Source of the DNA: Elephas maximus indicus
Lineage: Eukaryota; Chordata; Mammalia; Proboscidea; Elephantidae
DNA: 64,000 bases
Assembly (NCBI RefSeq): GCF_024166365.1
Contig: NC_064830.1
Location: 85,616,721-85,680,720 of the forward strand
Direction: 5' to 3'
Position numbers and translations under genes: made by a program
In this document: positions 20,757-31,814 of the stretch, in pieces
How positions within the stretch are numbered: the stretch's first letter is position 1
Layout: each line of letters starts with the position of its first letter
Notes under the pieces: model-generated
Databases searched by the model: none
Told to the model about the DNA's origin: nothing
The model's input: only the letters and a program-made list of their open reading frames with translations

Positions 20757-21130
20757 AACGTTGTTGCTATTTGCTGTTGAGTCTGCTCCAACTCATAGTG
20801 AGCGCATGTACAACAGAACAAAACGTTGCCCAGTCCTGCTCTATGTAATGATCATTGGTATGCTAGAGTCCATCGTGGCAACCACTAGGGGGCTCATCTT
20901 CCAGCACTACCTTGGAAAATATTCTGCTGTGACTCATAAAGTTTTCACTGTCTAATATTCAAAAGTAGATCGCTGGGCCTTTCATCCTAATCTATCTTAG
21001 TCTGGAAGCTCTGATGAAACCTGTCCACCATGGATGACTCTGTTAATATTTGAAGTATTGGTGGCATAGCTTCCAGCGTCACAGCAACACTCAAGCCACC
21101 ACAGTATGACAAACCAACAGATGCGTGATG
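20757..21130 (-). mobile_element. Long SINE: RTE-like tail plus tRNA-Gly-type body
   Basis: Left part GTTGTTGCTATTTGCTGTTG ... TGTACAACAGAACAAAACG is the RTE 3' tail in reverse. The middle holds CCACTAGGGGGC. The right part (GTAGATCGCTGGGCCTTTCA ... AGCTCTGATGAAACCTGTCC) matches the tRNA-Gly SINE body. A relative lies at 49558-49862. Confidence 0.8.
20882..20893 (+). promoter_or_regulatory. CTCF-like motif inside a SINE
   Basis: CCACTAGGGGGC is an exact match to the CTCF core as generally written (CCA-S-Y-AG-R-K-GGC). Binding is not shown by sequence alone. Confidence 0.45.
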
Positions 21131-21144
21131 GAAGAGTAGTAACA

Positions 21145-21392
21145 GGAAGTATAGCCCTTACTATGTGTTGCACATTATTTTAGGCTTCAGTCGTAATAAC
21201 TCATTTGCTATGTACAATAATCAATAATCTTATGAAGAAAGTACTTTTATTATCTCTACTTTATAGTTGGGGAAACTGAGGCATGGGGGTGCAGTAGCTT
21301 GTCCAAAGCTCACCCAGCTAATAAATGACAAAGCCAGGATTTGAATCCAAGCAGTTGGGCTCCAGAATCCGTGCTTTTAGACACTATGATAG
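21145..21392 (-). repeat. MIR
   Basis: CCTTACTATGTGTTGCACAT, AACTCATTTGCTATG, GTTGGGGAAACTGAGGCATG, AAGCCAGGATTTGAATCCAA. Confidence 0.9.
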
Positions 21393-21491
21393 TCCACCCC
21401 TTGATGATCAACTTCCAGCTAATAGTCTGAGTCCAGGGCTCAGAAAGAACTCTGGGTTGTTCCAGACATTATATTGTCTATATACGTTTCT

Positions 21492-21693
21492 AGGAGTCCC
21501 TGGGTGCACAGGGCTAAGCACTCAATTATTAACTGACAGATTTGCAGCTGGAACCCTCCCAGAGGTGTCATAGAAGAAAGGCTGGTGATCTGCTTCTGAA
21601 AGATCCCAGCCTTGAAACCCTTTGGAGCACAGTTCTGCTCTGTAACACATGGTGTCGCCATGAATCAAAATTGACTTGGTGGCAACTGGCAAT
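21492..21693 (+). mobile_element. AfroSINE-type SINE, long subtype
   Basis: GGAGTCCCTGGGTGCACAGG start, GGCTGGTGATCTGCTTCTGA, tail ATGAATCAAAATTGACTTGG. Confidence 0.9.
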
Positions 21694-23311
21694 ATGTTCG
21701 TAAATTTCATCAGAAAGCTACCTATCTCAGGAAGATAATAAATTTCACTGGTTCCCTTTGTCTGGCCACATTGGCATCCGCAGAATTGAGCAAACTCTAC
21801 TAAACTGTCCTGGCTTGATGGTCCATCTGAAGTTATGACAACTCCTCTTAGAACTCACCGTTTTACAGAAAGAGAATCCAACTTATTCTGGCTCAGAGAG
21901 CTCTACCTTTAAGGCAAACAAGGGAATGTCTGTGAAAGGATAAAGGGTAGCCACTGGTGCTCTCCTACTAGAATTCATCTTCGCTGAGCTGGCTTCTGAC
22001 TGAGCAAGTGTACTGTGCTGCACAACACCAGGCGACATCACTCACATTGCATCCTATGTGAATTGTGCACCCTGGAGTTGCTTGGTGTACTGGCATGCCT
22101 CACTCTCACCCATTGGCATCAGTTTCCCATTTGCCCGAGGACCACTTTTTGAACGGCTCTGTCAATATTTGGCATCATTTGCTGTGTTTGTTAACTTGAT
22201 AATGATTAGATCCTAAATTCTGCTCTTACCTCGTCAAACAGGATTTGGAATCTTATTTTATTTATGCTGATATCAATTCACAGTGTTTTGGCTTTGCCAC
22301 TCCAGTTAGTGCCACCTGGCTCAGTGTCTGAGAGGGGAAGAGGTGAGGGAAGAAGAGAAAGCTCTCAGGTTCCATGTCGGGCAGTGTGGGGCTTCTGCAG
22401 GTAGCTGGGAGGGAAGGACCCTGATGGACACCCGCCCTCTCAGTTATAAAGGAAAAAAAAAAAACAAAACCTTCCCCAAGAGTTTAGTGTAACTTCACAT
22501 CTCCTCCAGCTCCATCTTGAGAAGCCTCTGTTAGAGCTAGGATGAAAATCCACAAGAGATGGGTTTCAAGATGTACTTCAGTGTTCTTGATTTATGGCCT
22601 AATTTAACCAAAGACAGCCAGCTCCTTCAAAGTAAGTGTCAAATGGACAGATGTGAAATACCAAGAAGTCTCGTTGAAACAAAAGCTTTATTTCTTTCAG
22701 TTTGAAGAGAGCTCTCCTCAGATTCAGATCTGTATTCGTGGCATACTTTCTATGTTCCAGGCCCTTTCATAACAATTTTTTCAAGTACTTTTTTTGTATT
22801 CCAGATGTTAGCTCCCTGGGTATTCCCAAAACCTTCGGCTTACCGGGTTCATCCTGTTTTTTGAAATTTAGATAAAATTGGTGTTAGCCTTGTAAACATC
22901 AGAATCCCAGGAAGAAAGGGATAGCATTCTTTATTTACAAGGTGTGGACAGAATTAAGGAGCCAGCAAGGGATGGTGAAGCACCCCAGGATGAGCAACAG
23001 TGGGGAGCCATTACCACCCCCAGGCCTGAAAATTTAGGGAAGAGAGGGAGAAGCAGTATTATCAGACCCTGAAAGAGCTTTAGAAGTGGAAGGAGATCAG
23101 CTAGGTAAGTAGGTAGGTAGGCCAAACCGGAGGCCATCTAAAAGAAACCCTGGACTTAAGAGTCCATCTAGAGGCCGGGAATAAATTACGTCATCCTCTC
23201 TCTCCTCTGCTCTCTGACCTCTTGGTGTTGCCTCCCACTGGCTGCTCCCATTCAGCAGCCAGATGGTGAGGGACACTGGGTGAGTCAATCTGTGGAGATT
23301 AATACCTCCTT
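21694..23311. other. Largely single-copy stretch; no gene seen
   Basis: No repeat recognised apart from an A run at 22451-22466. Complex, balanced sequence, for example 22020-22110 (GGCGACATCACTCACATTGC). It could be conserved or regulatory, but there is no splice-flanked frame I can support. Confidence 0.35.
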
Positions 23312-23326
23312 GGGGCACAGAGGCTA

Positions 23327-23535
23327 GGAGCCCTGGAGGTGCAGTGATTAAGTGCTTGGCTGCTAATAGAAAGGTGGGCAGTTTGAACCCACCAGCTGCT
23401 CCCTGGCAGAAAGATGTGGCAGTCTGCTTTTGTAAAAAGTACAGCCTTGTAAACTCTCTGGGGGCAGTTCTACTCTGTCCTATAGGGTCACTATGAGTCA
23501 CAATCGACTTGACAATTTTTTTTTTTTTTTTGGTT
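23327..23535 (+). mobile_element. AfroSINE-type SINE (first of two back to back)
   Basis: GGAGCCCTGGAGGTGCAGTG start, TTGAACCCACCAGCTGCTCC, ATGAGTCACAATCGACTTGA, then a T-rich end. Flanked by related GGGGCAYAG sequence. Confidence 0.9.
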
Positions 23536-23550
23536 TGGGGCATAGGGCAG

Positions 23551-23753
23551 AGACCCTGAATGGTACAAATGGTTAATGCGCTTGGCTGCTAAATGAAAGG
23601 TTGGTGGTTCCAGTCTATTCAGAGGTGACTTGGAAAAAAGGCCTAGCAATATGCTTCTGAAAAATCAGTCTTTGAAAACCCCATGGAACACAGTTCTACT
23701 CTGACACACATGGAGTCGCCATGAGTCAGAATCAATTTGAGAGCAACTGGTTT
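23551..23753 (+). mobile_element. AfroSINE-type SINE, long subtype (second of two)
   Basis: AGACCCTGAATGGTACAAAT start, TGGCTGCTAAATGAAAGGTT, AAAGGCCTAGCAATATGCTT, tail GAGTCGCCATGAGTCAGAAT. Confidence 0.9.
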
Positions 23754-24237
23754 GGGGGACAGAGCAGAGCAGTAAGGAACGGGGAAGAGAACCAGCATAA
23801 ACCTCAATCCCATGTACAGTGGAGAATCTAACTAATCTCTCCCAGTTTTTCCACAAGTTCTTCAGGGACTTATGCTGGAAGCAGGAAAGAAGAACCAGAA
23901 GAATCTAGGTTATACTGAGGTAACAAACAACCTCTACATCTCATAGTGGCCTCACCTAACAAACATTTATTCCTGCTGTGCAAGCTGGTGAGGGATCAGC
24001 TCCATACAGTCACTCAGGGGCCCAAACTGATGATGCCTTACCTTCTTGTAGCTTCACCAAAGGGAACACAAAATCATCTCAGCACTAAGCATGGAAGAGG
24101 ATTCACATGAATTTTTCACTGCTTCTCCCTGGAAGTGACACATATCACCTCCACTCACATCGTATTGGTCACCTCTCATTTTCTAGATTCACTGCCCTAC
24201 CATGAACTTGATATCCCCTCCTCTATCCATTGCATAC
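23754..24237. other. Unassigned stretch; no gene seen
   Basis: Begins with the third copy of the shared SINE target (GGGGGACAGAGCAGAG). No other element recognised. Confidence 0.4.
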
Positions 24238-24238
24238 G

Positions 24239-24398
24239 GAAACCCTGGTGGCGTAGTGGTTAAGTGCTACAGCTGCTAACCAAAAGGCTGGCAGTTCGAG
24301 TCCACCAGGCGCTCCTTGGAAACTGTGGGGGCAGTTCTGCCTGGTCCTAAGGGGTCACTATGAGTTGGAATCAACTCGAAGCCAATGGGTTTGGGTAT
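24239..24398 (+). mobile_element. AfroSINE-type SINE, well preserved
   Basis: AAACCCTGGTGGCGTAGTGG start, intact Pol III B box GTTCGAGTCC at 24294-24303, tail GAGTTGGAATCAACTCGAAG CCAATGGG. The clearest copy for the family's tRNA-like promoter. Confidence 0.95.
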
Positions 24399-24639
24399 CG
24401 GTTGCAGTTCTCCTGTCTCCCCAGTAGCTGTCTTGGACCTAAATCCATGATAATTTCTCGTGCAAGGTAGTTTAGCTATCTCTTTTTTTCCCACCCCATA
24501 CTAACTTGTTTAGACAAAAAAATACGTGTTAAATAAAATATGTTCTCATGAAAAGATATGTTAGTTTTTTCTTGGGAGGAATTCTGTTGTCAGCTTCTAA
24601 AGAAACTTGTTTCCCCCAACATATGTTTTCTCCATTTAA

Positions 24640-24760
24640 AACATGACAACATTGAAAGCAAGAGAGGGGGGGTGATTTGCCCATGGTCACACAGGATTTG
24701 ACCTTGATTTCCTGACTCTATGTCCATAGTTCTTTCCTTTATCCTGACCACCTCTTCTCT
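24640..24760 (-). repeat. MIR fragment
   Basis: GATTTGCCCATGGTCACACA, ACCTTGATTTCCTGACTCTA. Confidence 0.65.
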
Positions 24761-25221
24761 GTATTTTCTTATTGGAAAAACCCTCTTCCTTTAATACCAT
24801 CTGCCTAGCTTTCCTTTAATTGTATGCAGTTCAGCTCTGCATATAAAGAAGCCAACACCTTGGTGAGAATCATTAATTTTCAGAAGCTTTTATCTCAGCG
24901 ACTCCAAAGATAATTGCTGAAAATAAGCGCATTCCCTACAAGACGCAGTTTAAAATCAACTCATTTGATTTGGTCAGGCTTCCCAGAGGCATGAGGCTGT
25001 GCGGAGAATGCAAGTGTTGCAGCAGCCGTGACAAATTTCCCCATAAACAGGCGTGCAGTAAATAGTTATTTCTCAGAGGCAGCCTTTGGTGGTCAGAGTT
25101 GGGGGATAGATGGGTACAGATGCCTGGGGATGTCCAGGTGGGCCTGAGTCTTCTCACGAGAGAAGCGTGTATCATTTCCCTTGAATGCAGGAGCAGAGTC
25201 AGAAAAGTTACTGGGGAACTC
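24761..25221. other. Single-copy stretch, candidate conserved non-coding DNA
   Basis: 24840-25110 is complex, repeat-free sequence (AATTGCTGAAAATAAGCGCA, CTCATTTGATTTGGTCAGGC). No coding frame seen. Conservation is only suspected from its texture. Confidence 0.3.
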
Positions 25222-25528
25222 ATACTTGAGTTTCCTGGTATTTCAGTGGTAGAATTCTCACCTCTCATGCTAGAGAACTGGGTTCAATTACCTGCCAGTG
25301 CACTTCAAGTGCAGCTACCACCCATCTGTCAATGGAGGCTTGCCTGTTTCTATAATGCTGAATAGGTTTCAGTGGAGCTCCCAGACTAAGATGGACTAGG
25401 AAGAAAGGCCTGGCTATCTAGTTCTGAAAATTAGCCAGTGAACACCATATCAATCACAATGGTCCAATCCTATTGTGCATGTTGTCGCCATGAGTCGGGG
25501 ACTGACTTGACGGCAGCTGACAACAGCA
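25222..25528 (+). mobile_element. tRNA-Gly-headed SINE, near full length
   Basis: Head TTCAGTGGTAGAATTCTCAC (matches the tRNA-Gly A-box half), GGGTTCAATTACCTGCCAGT (B-box half), body TCAATGGAGGCTTGCCTGTT, GGAAGAAAGGCCTGGCTATC, RTE-like tail CATGAGTCGGGGACTGACTT. Confidence 0.9.
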
Positions 25529-26299
25529 TGTAGTGGGTGTCTTTGTGCACTATATCCCACACCCTTGGCTCACCTCTAATATCAGCTTCAGCTGTGCAGA
25601 CAGTTCTCATGTACACTGACAGCATTCTATCTCAAACATTCACTCCATATCCCTACTTCTGTACCTCAGTATATTTTCTAAAGTCTCTGGAAGGCTTGGA
25701 AGAGCAGAGAAGCTAATCCTGAGGTAACCCTCAACTGACAGGGAGTGGGACAAAGACCCCAGCCTCCTGTCCTTTAGAAGGACAATTCTGAGGTGCAATT
25801 ACATCTCCTCGGTGAGTCATCAGAGGAATTAAGCCCCTGTCACTCGCAGCATTGACTGACTCAGAACGTCTCTTCAGTGACTTATACCTTTCCCTGCCTT
25901 ACTCTCACCACTCTCACTCTTGCTCCCAGGAACTACTTCCCAAATAAGCTCCCTGTACTCAAGATCTTAGATGCTCCTTTTGGGGAAGCCACAATTAAGA
26001 TATTAGATGATGTCTAATGTAACAAATGTTTGGGGTACTGAACATTAGCAAGTGGAAATCTAGTTGATTTCTTTCTGCCCTTATTTTGTTTCTCATCCAG
26101 AGTTAAGGGACAAAGAGTGTCAAGTTCTGATGAAATAAGAACATAGGTGATAGAAAGCAATTTTAATGCTACCTTTCGTGCAACTTGAGGAATTAAAAAG
26201 TAGGAAAGGCCAAGATTTTGGGCAAAAGCATTTGACAGAGTCATCACTTTCATTTGAATTCAAGAGCAAGAGCTAACAGTAGTAATACTGGGGCTTTGC
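25529..26299. other. Unassigned stretch; no gene seen
   Basis: 25780-25900 is complex sequence without a recognised repeat; 26000-26280 likewise. Confidence 0.4.
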
Positions 26300-26540
26300 C
26301 AACCATGGGAGTTAATCTTTTTTAGTGGTATGAGGTTAAAACTAATGGTATTATATTTGTTATTTTAATTCATATTTCTTTATAGTTAGAGTAGAGCATT
26401 TTTTCATTGTTTATTAATCATTTTTTTCCTGTAAACTAGATAGTCCACAGATTATTTAACCACTCTGATGATGGATATTTAGGTTAAGCCCTCTTCTCAA
26501 CTTTTATAAGGAATGCCGCAATACACATATGAAAATTTTT
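26300..26540 (-). mobile_element. L1M LINE fragment
   Basis: ATTATTTAACCACTCTGATG, GGATATTTAGGTTAAGCC and AAGGAATGCCGCAATACACA match the reverse of the L1 3' end pattern. Confidence 0.5.
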
Positions 26541-26689
26541 TCAGTGTTCCTCATAATTTGAAGTACTGCAAATAGAAAAAAAAAAAAATGCCATTTTTCT
26601 AATGTATTGTTGTGCTTCTACCAAAACCATCATAGAGCTTCTAAACATTGAAATATTTGGTAATACCTCATGTATAGTCTTTGCAAGGA

Positions 26690-26865
26690 AATTGGTACTA
26701 AGATTGACAGTGTGAATTGGTACACTGTTTTAAAGGGCACTTGGGCAATTTATATCAAAATTTAATATGTGTGTGCCCATTGATCCAGCATTTCTAGAAA
26801 ATTTGTCCTACAAATATGCTTATGTGAGGTCTCAAATATTATGTTTTATTGCGTTTACATGTGTA
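26690..26865 (+). mobile_element. L1M LINE fragment
   Basis: GGCACTTGGGCAATTTATAT, CCCATTGATCCAGCATTTCT and TTTGTCCTACAAATATGCTT match the forward L1 3' end pattern. Confidence 0.65.
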
Positions 26866-27539
26866 TGTAAAGGAGAATTAATAAAGGTTTCTGACTCTTC
26901 CCTGAATCTAATCCTGATGATGCAGAAGGGAGAGAGAGGTTGATGGATCCTACAATCTAACTGTAACTATGGGCATTGTGGTTGAGTGTTGGTATGAAAC
27001 AGAAAAAAACAGCATAGGGAAAGAGAGTCCCTAGTGCCACAAAAGGCAGTAGTCAAGGTGAGAACTTTAGAGTTTATTGACTCTTCTTTTCACAGGTGAA
27101 TCCTTGCCCTCTCTCTTTGCTATTGCAGGAAAGGAAAACAGAATGCCAACTCAGTACTAGCCTGATGCAGTGAGAATAATAGCAAGACAGGGCAGGGGCT
27201 TTTAAGGGGTGATGGACTGATAACAAGGCTGGCAGGTAAACTGGCTGGTCCCTAGGCAATCCAAGAGAGGGTGGTAGCCCTTGGAAAACACTGCTATCTG
27301 CAGCCTAAGCACTGGCCGTTTCCCAGAAGAGAAGAGAGAAGGTGGGAGCAAAAAAGGAAGTGATTGTATCCACACTATGACATCCGGCTCTCTTTCCTGA
27401 AGGTCCTCACCATAGCCCAAGTTACCTGGAGAAACACGAACTAAGATCAAGATTTTTGCCCCCAACCCTATTTCCTTTCCCCATATTCATCCAAAGTATC
27501 TGATAGTTCCTAAGGATTATGAATTTATAGGAAAAAAAT
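26866..27539. other. Unassigned stretch; no gene seen
   Basis: No recognised repeat and no convincing frame. Confidence 0.4.
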
Positions 27540-27960
27540 AACAAGACCTCAAACTAAATACTTTATGCCACAAGAAGCAGAAATAATGGATTAGAGAGAA
27601 TAAAAAATTAAAATAAGAAAAATAAATATCCTGAGAGAAATAAGATTTTAGAAACATAAAATAGAAATAAGAAGTTTTGAAGAACCATTTGAAGATTTTA
27701 GGCATGAAGACTATATTGCTAAAATGAAAAATAAGTTGTCAGTGGTAAGTTGGGCAACAGAATGAATACAGCTAAAGGACAAATTAGTGAAATGAAGGAT
27801 TCAGTCAATGAACTTCCTGGAAAGCATTTGGGAAAAATGAATCTTTGGAGAAAAAAAAGAAAAGAATTAATAATTAGAATTCTGGCGGGAATTCTCAGAA
27901 GGAGAAAAAGAATAAATGGAGAGGAGGCAGGAATTTACCAGAATTAAATGGGAGAGAGTG
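27540..27960 (+). mobile_element. L1M LINE, early ORF region fragment
   Basis: A-rich coding-like texture as in L1 ORF1: GAAGAACCATTTGAAGATTT, AATTAGTGAAATGAAGGATT, TTCTCAGAAGGAGAAAAAG. Confidence 0.5.
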
Positions 27961-28519
27961 TTTAGGCAGAGGGGACTTTGAAAGACCCTTCTTTCTGGGC
28001 TGTCAACAAGAGGTTCTAATCCAGAGTGACATTCCAGTCACAGCAGGATTCCTGAGTATATTCAAACATGGTAATTTATTATTATTTATTTACAAGAAAC
28101 AGATTGTCTTTTGACCTTTCTATTCCTACAGGGCTAGTTCTGAGCTGTTGTTCTAATAGTTTCCAACATAGCGGAAGAATGCAAAATGTATAGTAGTCTA
28201 CAACTCGGTGTCCCCTGGTCAGATTTTGATGGATTAAGGGATGTAAATGAGATGCAAGACCCTTGTTAAGCACTATTCCCCTGAATCACCCTGTTCAAAC
28301 ACCAAGCATCTGGGCAGCAGTCAGAGATATTAACCCCTACGTTCCCCAGTGAAATTCTTCTTCTCTTTTTTTTTAACTGCTTTTTTTTCTCTATTCAGTT
28401 TTCTCCACATTATTTTTCTCCTTTCTTATCATGTCTCTTGCTTTTCTTTCTATATTCTCCTCGTTCATCACTGCACTTTCTCCTCTCCTTCCATATTTCC
28501 AAATTTATTCGTTCTGCCA
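27961..28519. other. Unassigned stretch; no gene seen
   Basis: 28340-28500 is pyrimidine-rich on the plus strand. Nothing else recognised. Confidence 0.4.
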
Positions 28520-28921
28520 TTTAATTATTCAACAATATTTCGAACACCTACTGTGCTTCAGGTACTATTGAAGGAATTGGGGTTACAGTGAGCATGACAA
28601 ATCAAGTGTCCCTGAACCCATTCTGGTGAGAAGGATAGACAATAAGGAAGTAAACAAACAAAAATAAAAAAATAGGTAATCATAAATGCAATGAAGATAA
28701 TAATAAGTCTTAGAAAGTGATGTGGGCTGGGACACGGCTGCTTTAGATGGCTGGAGGGAGGTCAGAAAGAGTCTTTCTAAGAAGGTGGCATTTGACTTGA
28801 GACCTGAATTATAAGAATGAGCCAGCTCCGTGAAGACCTGGTGGAAAAGCATTCTACCAGAAGGATAAAGGCAGAAGGAAAAGCATATGCAAATGCCCTG
28901 GGATGGGAATGAGCTTGGTAT
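28520..28921 (-). mobile_element. L2 LINE 3' part
   Basis: ATTCAACAATATTTCGAACA at the 3' end, then GAAGGATAGACAATAAGGAA, GGTGGCATTTGACTTGAGAC, AATGCCCTGGGATGGGAATG. Confidence 0.8.
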
Positions 28922-29589
28922 ATATTTTTTTCACCCCCCTGCCCCATTTCTTATCTCTAGTAAATTTCAGAGTAAGTATCTACACTTACAGGCACCATGT
29001 CCTTACTATCTCCCACAACTTTCTTGAAACTGTTCCCTTGATGGCTACCAGTATCATCTTAGGTGTGACAGTGGTTTGAGAACAAAAAGAAGCAAGGAAG
29101 ATGCTGGCCCTTTGGTTCCTTTGTCCAGCAGTCAGACATTTGAAAGTTCAGCCTCATTCTGTTTGAGAGCATTCTGTCCTGAGTAGGGTGAGAGTATTGA
29201 GAAACCTTCATCAAATATGAAAGCCCTCTTAGGCGCCTGCAAGTTAGATTGGGTGCCCATCTTCTGTGCTTCTCTAGCCCACTCACATAGCGGATCCTTC
29301 TTGCTGTTACCTGTGTATTCCCCTTTGGTCTTTACAAGGCTGCATCTTTCTCATTTTTCAGGCTGTGATAGAGTGAGTTATTCATCCTATATTCTCTTCT
29401 CCCTTGTGATTGTATTACCTGTCCATTTTTCATGGTCTTACAGTAGGAGGAGTGTACTTTCCTGTCCCTTGATTTTGTCACTTTGGCAGTTGGGATGTTA
29501 GCAGAGTCTTGGCATGTGTTTGTGTAGTTTGCACTTCTGCTGTTACCATAAGATAAAGATGTCCTAGGAGTCCAGCTTACCCCCCAAAA
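28922..29589. other. Unassigned stretch; no gene seen
   Basis: Possibly more old LINE or MaLR sequence leading into the MLT1 at 29590. Not assignable. Confidence 0.35.
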
Positions 29590-29770
29590 GGAGAAACAAG
29601 TGCCGTACATCTGAATCTAACCCAAGGCCTAGAGCCAAGCCCAAAGTAACCCAGCCTAGATCAGCCAAAACCCAGGTGATCCACAGATGTATGAGCAAGA
29701 AATCAATGCTTCTTGTTGTAAGCCACTGAATTTTAGGGTGGTTTGTTGTGCAGCAAAATCTGATGGACAC
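29590..29770 (+). mobile_element. MLT1-like LTR 3' part
   Basis: AGCCAAAACCCAGGTGATCC, then the typical end TTGTTGTAAGCCACTGAATT, GGTGGTTTGTTGTGCAGCAA. Confidence 0.7.
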
Positions 29771-29771
29771 A

Positions 29772-29985
29772 CGGACCTTAGCTCACATGTTACCTTCCCA
29801 GAGACACCTTCCCTAACCACCTGTTCATTCTCTTGACACATCACCCTGTTTTATTTCCTCCATAACATTCTTCACTACCTGAAATTATCTTCTTTATTAG
29901 CTTCTTTACTTGTTTATAGGCTAAAATGCAAGCCTCGTGAAGGCAAAGACCTCAATTATCTTTTTATGCCAAATTGCCAATGTTT
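29772..29985 (+). mobile_element. L2 LINE 3' part, split by an RTE
   Basis: GCTCACATGTTACCTTCCCA, GCTAAAATGCAAGCCTCGTG. Its last bases (CTCAGTAAATATTCATTGAA) appear at 30550-30580 on the other side of the RTE. Confidence 0.75.
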
Positions 29986-30531
29986 TTGTTAGGTGGCATT
30001 GAGTCAGTTCCGACTCATAGTGACCCTATCTACAACAGAATGAAATGCTGCCTGGCCCTGTCCCTTTCTCACAGTATTTGCCATGTTTGAGCCCATTGTT
30101 GCAGCCACAGTGTCAATCCATCTCATGGAAAGTCTTCCTCTTTTTCCCTGATCCTCTACTTTACCAAGCATGATGTCCTTCTCCAGGGACTGGCCCCTCC
30201 TGATAACATGTCTAAAGTAAGAGAGATGAAATCTTGCCATCCTTGCTTCTAAGGGGCATTCTGGATGGACTTCTTCCAATACAGATTTGTTTGTTCTTCT
30301 GGCAATCCATGGTGTAGGTATATTCAATATTGTTTGCCAACACCGTAATTCAAATGTATCATTTCTTCTTCAGTCTTCCTTATTCATTGTCCAGCTTTCT
30401 TATCCATAGAAGTTGATTGAAAATACAATGATTTGGGTCAGGTGCACCTTAGTCCTCAAGGTGACATCTTTACTTTTCAACACTTTAAATAGTTAGTCTT
30501 TTGCAGCAGATTTGCCCAATGCAGTGTTGTT
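29986..30531 (-). mobile_element. RTE (BovB-type) LINE, 5'-truncated 3' end
   Basis: TTGTTAGGTGGCATTGAGTC, CATGTTTGAGCCCATTGTTG, CTTTACCAAGCATGATGTCC, GGTGCACCTTAGTCCTCAAG. 30004-30327 still shows RTE C-terminal residues (HVIRRGQSLEKDIMLGKVED). Confidence 0.9.
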
Positions 30532-30549
30532 TGCATTGCGCATAAATAA

Positions 30550-30580
30550 AAAAAAAACTCAGTAAATATTCATTGAATAA
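30550..30580 (+). repeat. L2 3' terminal piece
   Basis: The CAGTAAATATTCATTGAATA end of the L2 at 29772-29985, cut off by the RTE. Confidence 0.65.
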
Positions 30581-31814
30581 ATGAATACTGCTTACACAGT
30601 ACCTTAATTGTTTGTTTATAGGTCAGCCTGTGAGCTCTTTAGGGAGGAGGCAATGACACTTCTGAATCCTAAGCACTCTGTGAATACTTTTCGGAATAGA
30701 TCTGAGGCTCTGTTCTCCTACCCCCTGGCTTCTTCAGGAATCCTTCTAGCAGCTTCAGCTCCTGTGCATTGACTATTCAGCCAGGAGCTAAGGCAGTTTT
30801 CCGTTGAACTCCTAAGGATCTGAGAGTTTGACCCCCGGGGTCTTGTTTTTATGGCCTTTTTCTTATTGGCATGAGTTCTTATGTATATTCTGTGCTCTGA
30901 ATGGCCATCAGTGAGAACTCTAAAGCTAGACGTTCTCCCAGGCTACTAGGTACCCAGGATATGTTGTAGAATAATCTGCAGGTCTGCATGGTGATGAGGG
31001 GCAATTTGATGTCCGTGTATCTTAGAGGATGAGATGGCCAATACATTCCCACTGATTGTTGGTGACAAAGTAATGCAACCTGATTTACAGTCTCCCCAGG
31101 GGACTCCCATCATGCATTAAAGCATCCGTGTTAGACTTTTCCTTTGTCTGAGTGTTTCAGACTCTGGCCTGGAGGATTTAAAAGAGTGATGGATTCACAT
31201 TTACTTTGTTGGACAGACAAGGCTTTGGGAGATAATTCTAAAATGGGATGTCTATGTAAAGAAAGCTAAGATCTACCTGGGTGAGGTGGAAATCTTTTCT
31301 TTTTCTGTCCAAAATCTGTTCTCTTTTCTTTTGGTAACACCTTCCTGATTTTTCTTTGGGAAGACTACCCTTCCAACACTGGATATTGTATTGGTGGGTT
31401 TTTCAAATATGATATTTCTCTTAATTTGGACTACCACCAAGACAGACCCTGGGTAAAGGACTTGAGTGTAGGTAGTTTGTTTGAGAGGTGATCTCAGACA
31501 GCACAAGTGAGAAAGTAGGGAACATGAGACTAGAAAAGGGAGATCAAACACTACAGAGTATATTATTAACCAGTGTTATTACTACTACAAGTAACTGAAG
31601 TCCAATCCTACTTGGGAATCATCTGAAAAACCATATGAGACATGCCACAGAGTCATCCCACTGGAGGCTATGGCAGCTGGAAAGTTTATCTGCTGACACC
31701 ATTTCTATTGTTTCAGAGTAGATGAGAGACTCAGGATATTGAGATGAGGAGCTGTCTACCAAAGTTACGGGCAAACTCAGGTGAGCCAAGGGGACCTGCA
31801 ATATCAACATCTTT
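30581..31814. other. Largely unassigned; no gene seen
   Basis: 30980-31150 is complex, repeat-free sequence (GATTGTTGGTGACAAAGTAA). 31430-31560 resembles an LTR-like segment also glimpsed at 41610-41960. No coding frame supported. Confidence 0.35.

Noticed and set aside
20551..20955. 134-codon plus-strand frame
   Set aside because: It runs through an old L2 into a reverse SINE, so it is a chance frame in repeats.
23097..23543. 148-codon minus-strand frame
   Set aside because: Its first third is antisense AfroSINE and the rest is unassigned flank; no protein family resemblance.
24239..24310. tRNA gene at the head of the AfroSINE
   Set aside because: The A and B boxes are present but acceptor-stem pairing is absent and about 20 other copies with the same body exist in the window.
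25222..25300. tRNA-Gly gene
   Set aside because: Only the A-box and B-box halves resemble tRNA-Gly. The cloverleaf is broken and the sequence continues into a SINE body and tail.
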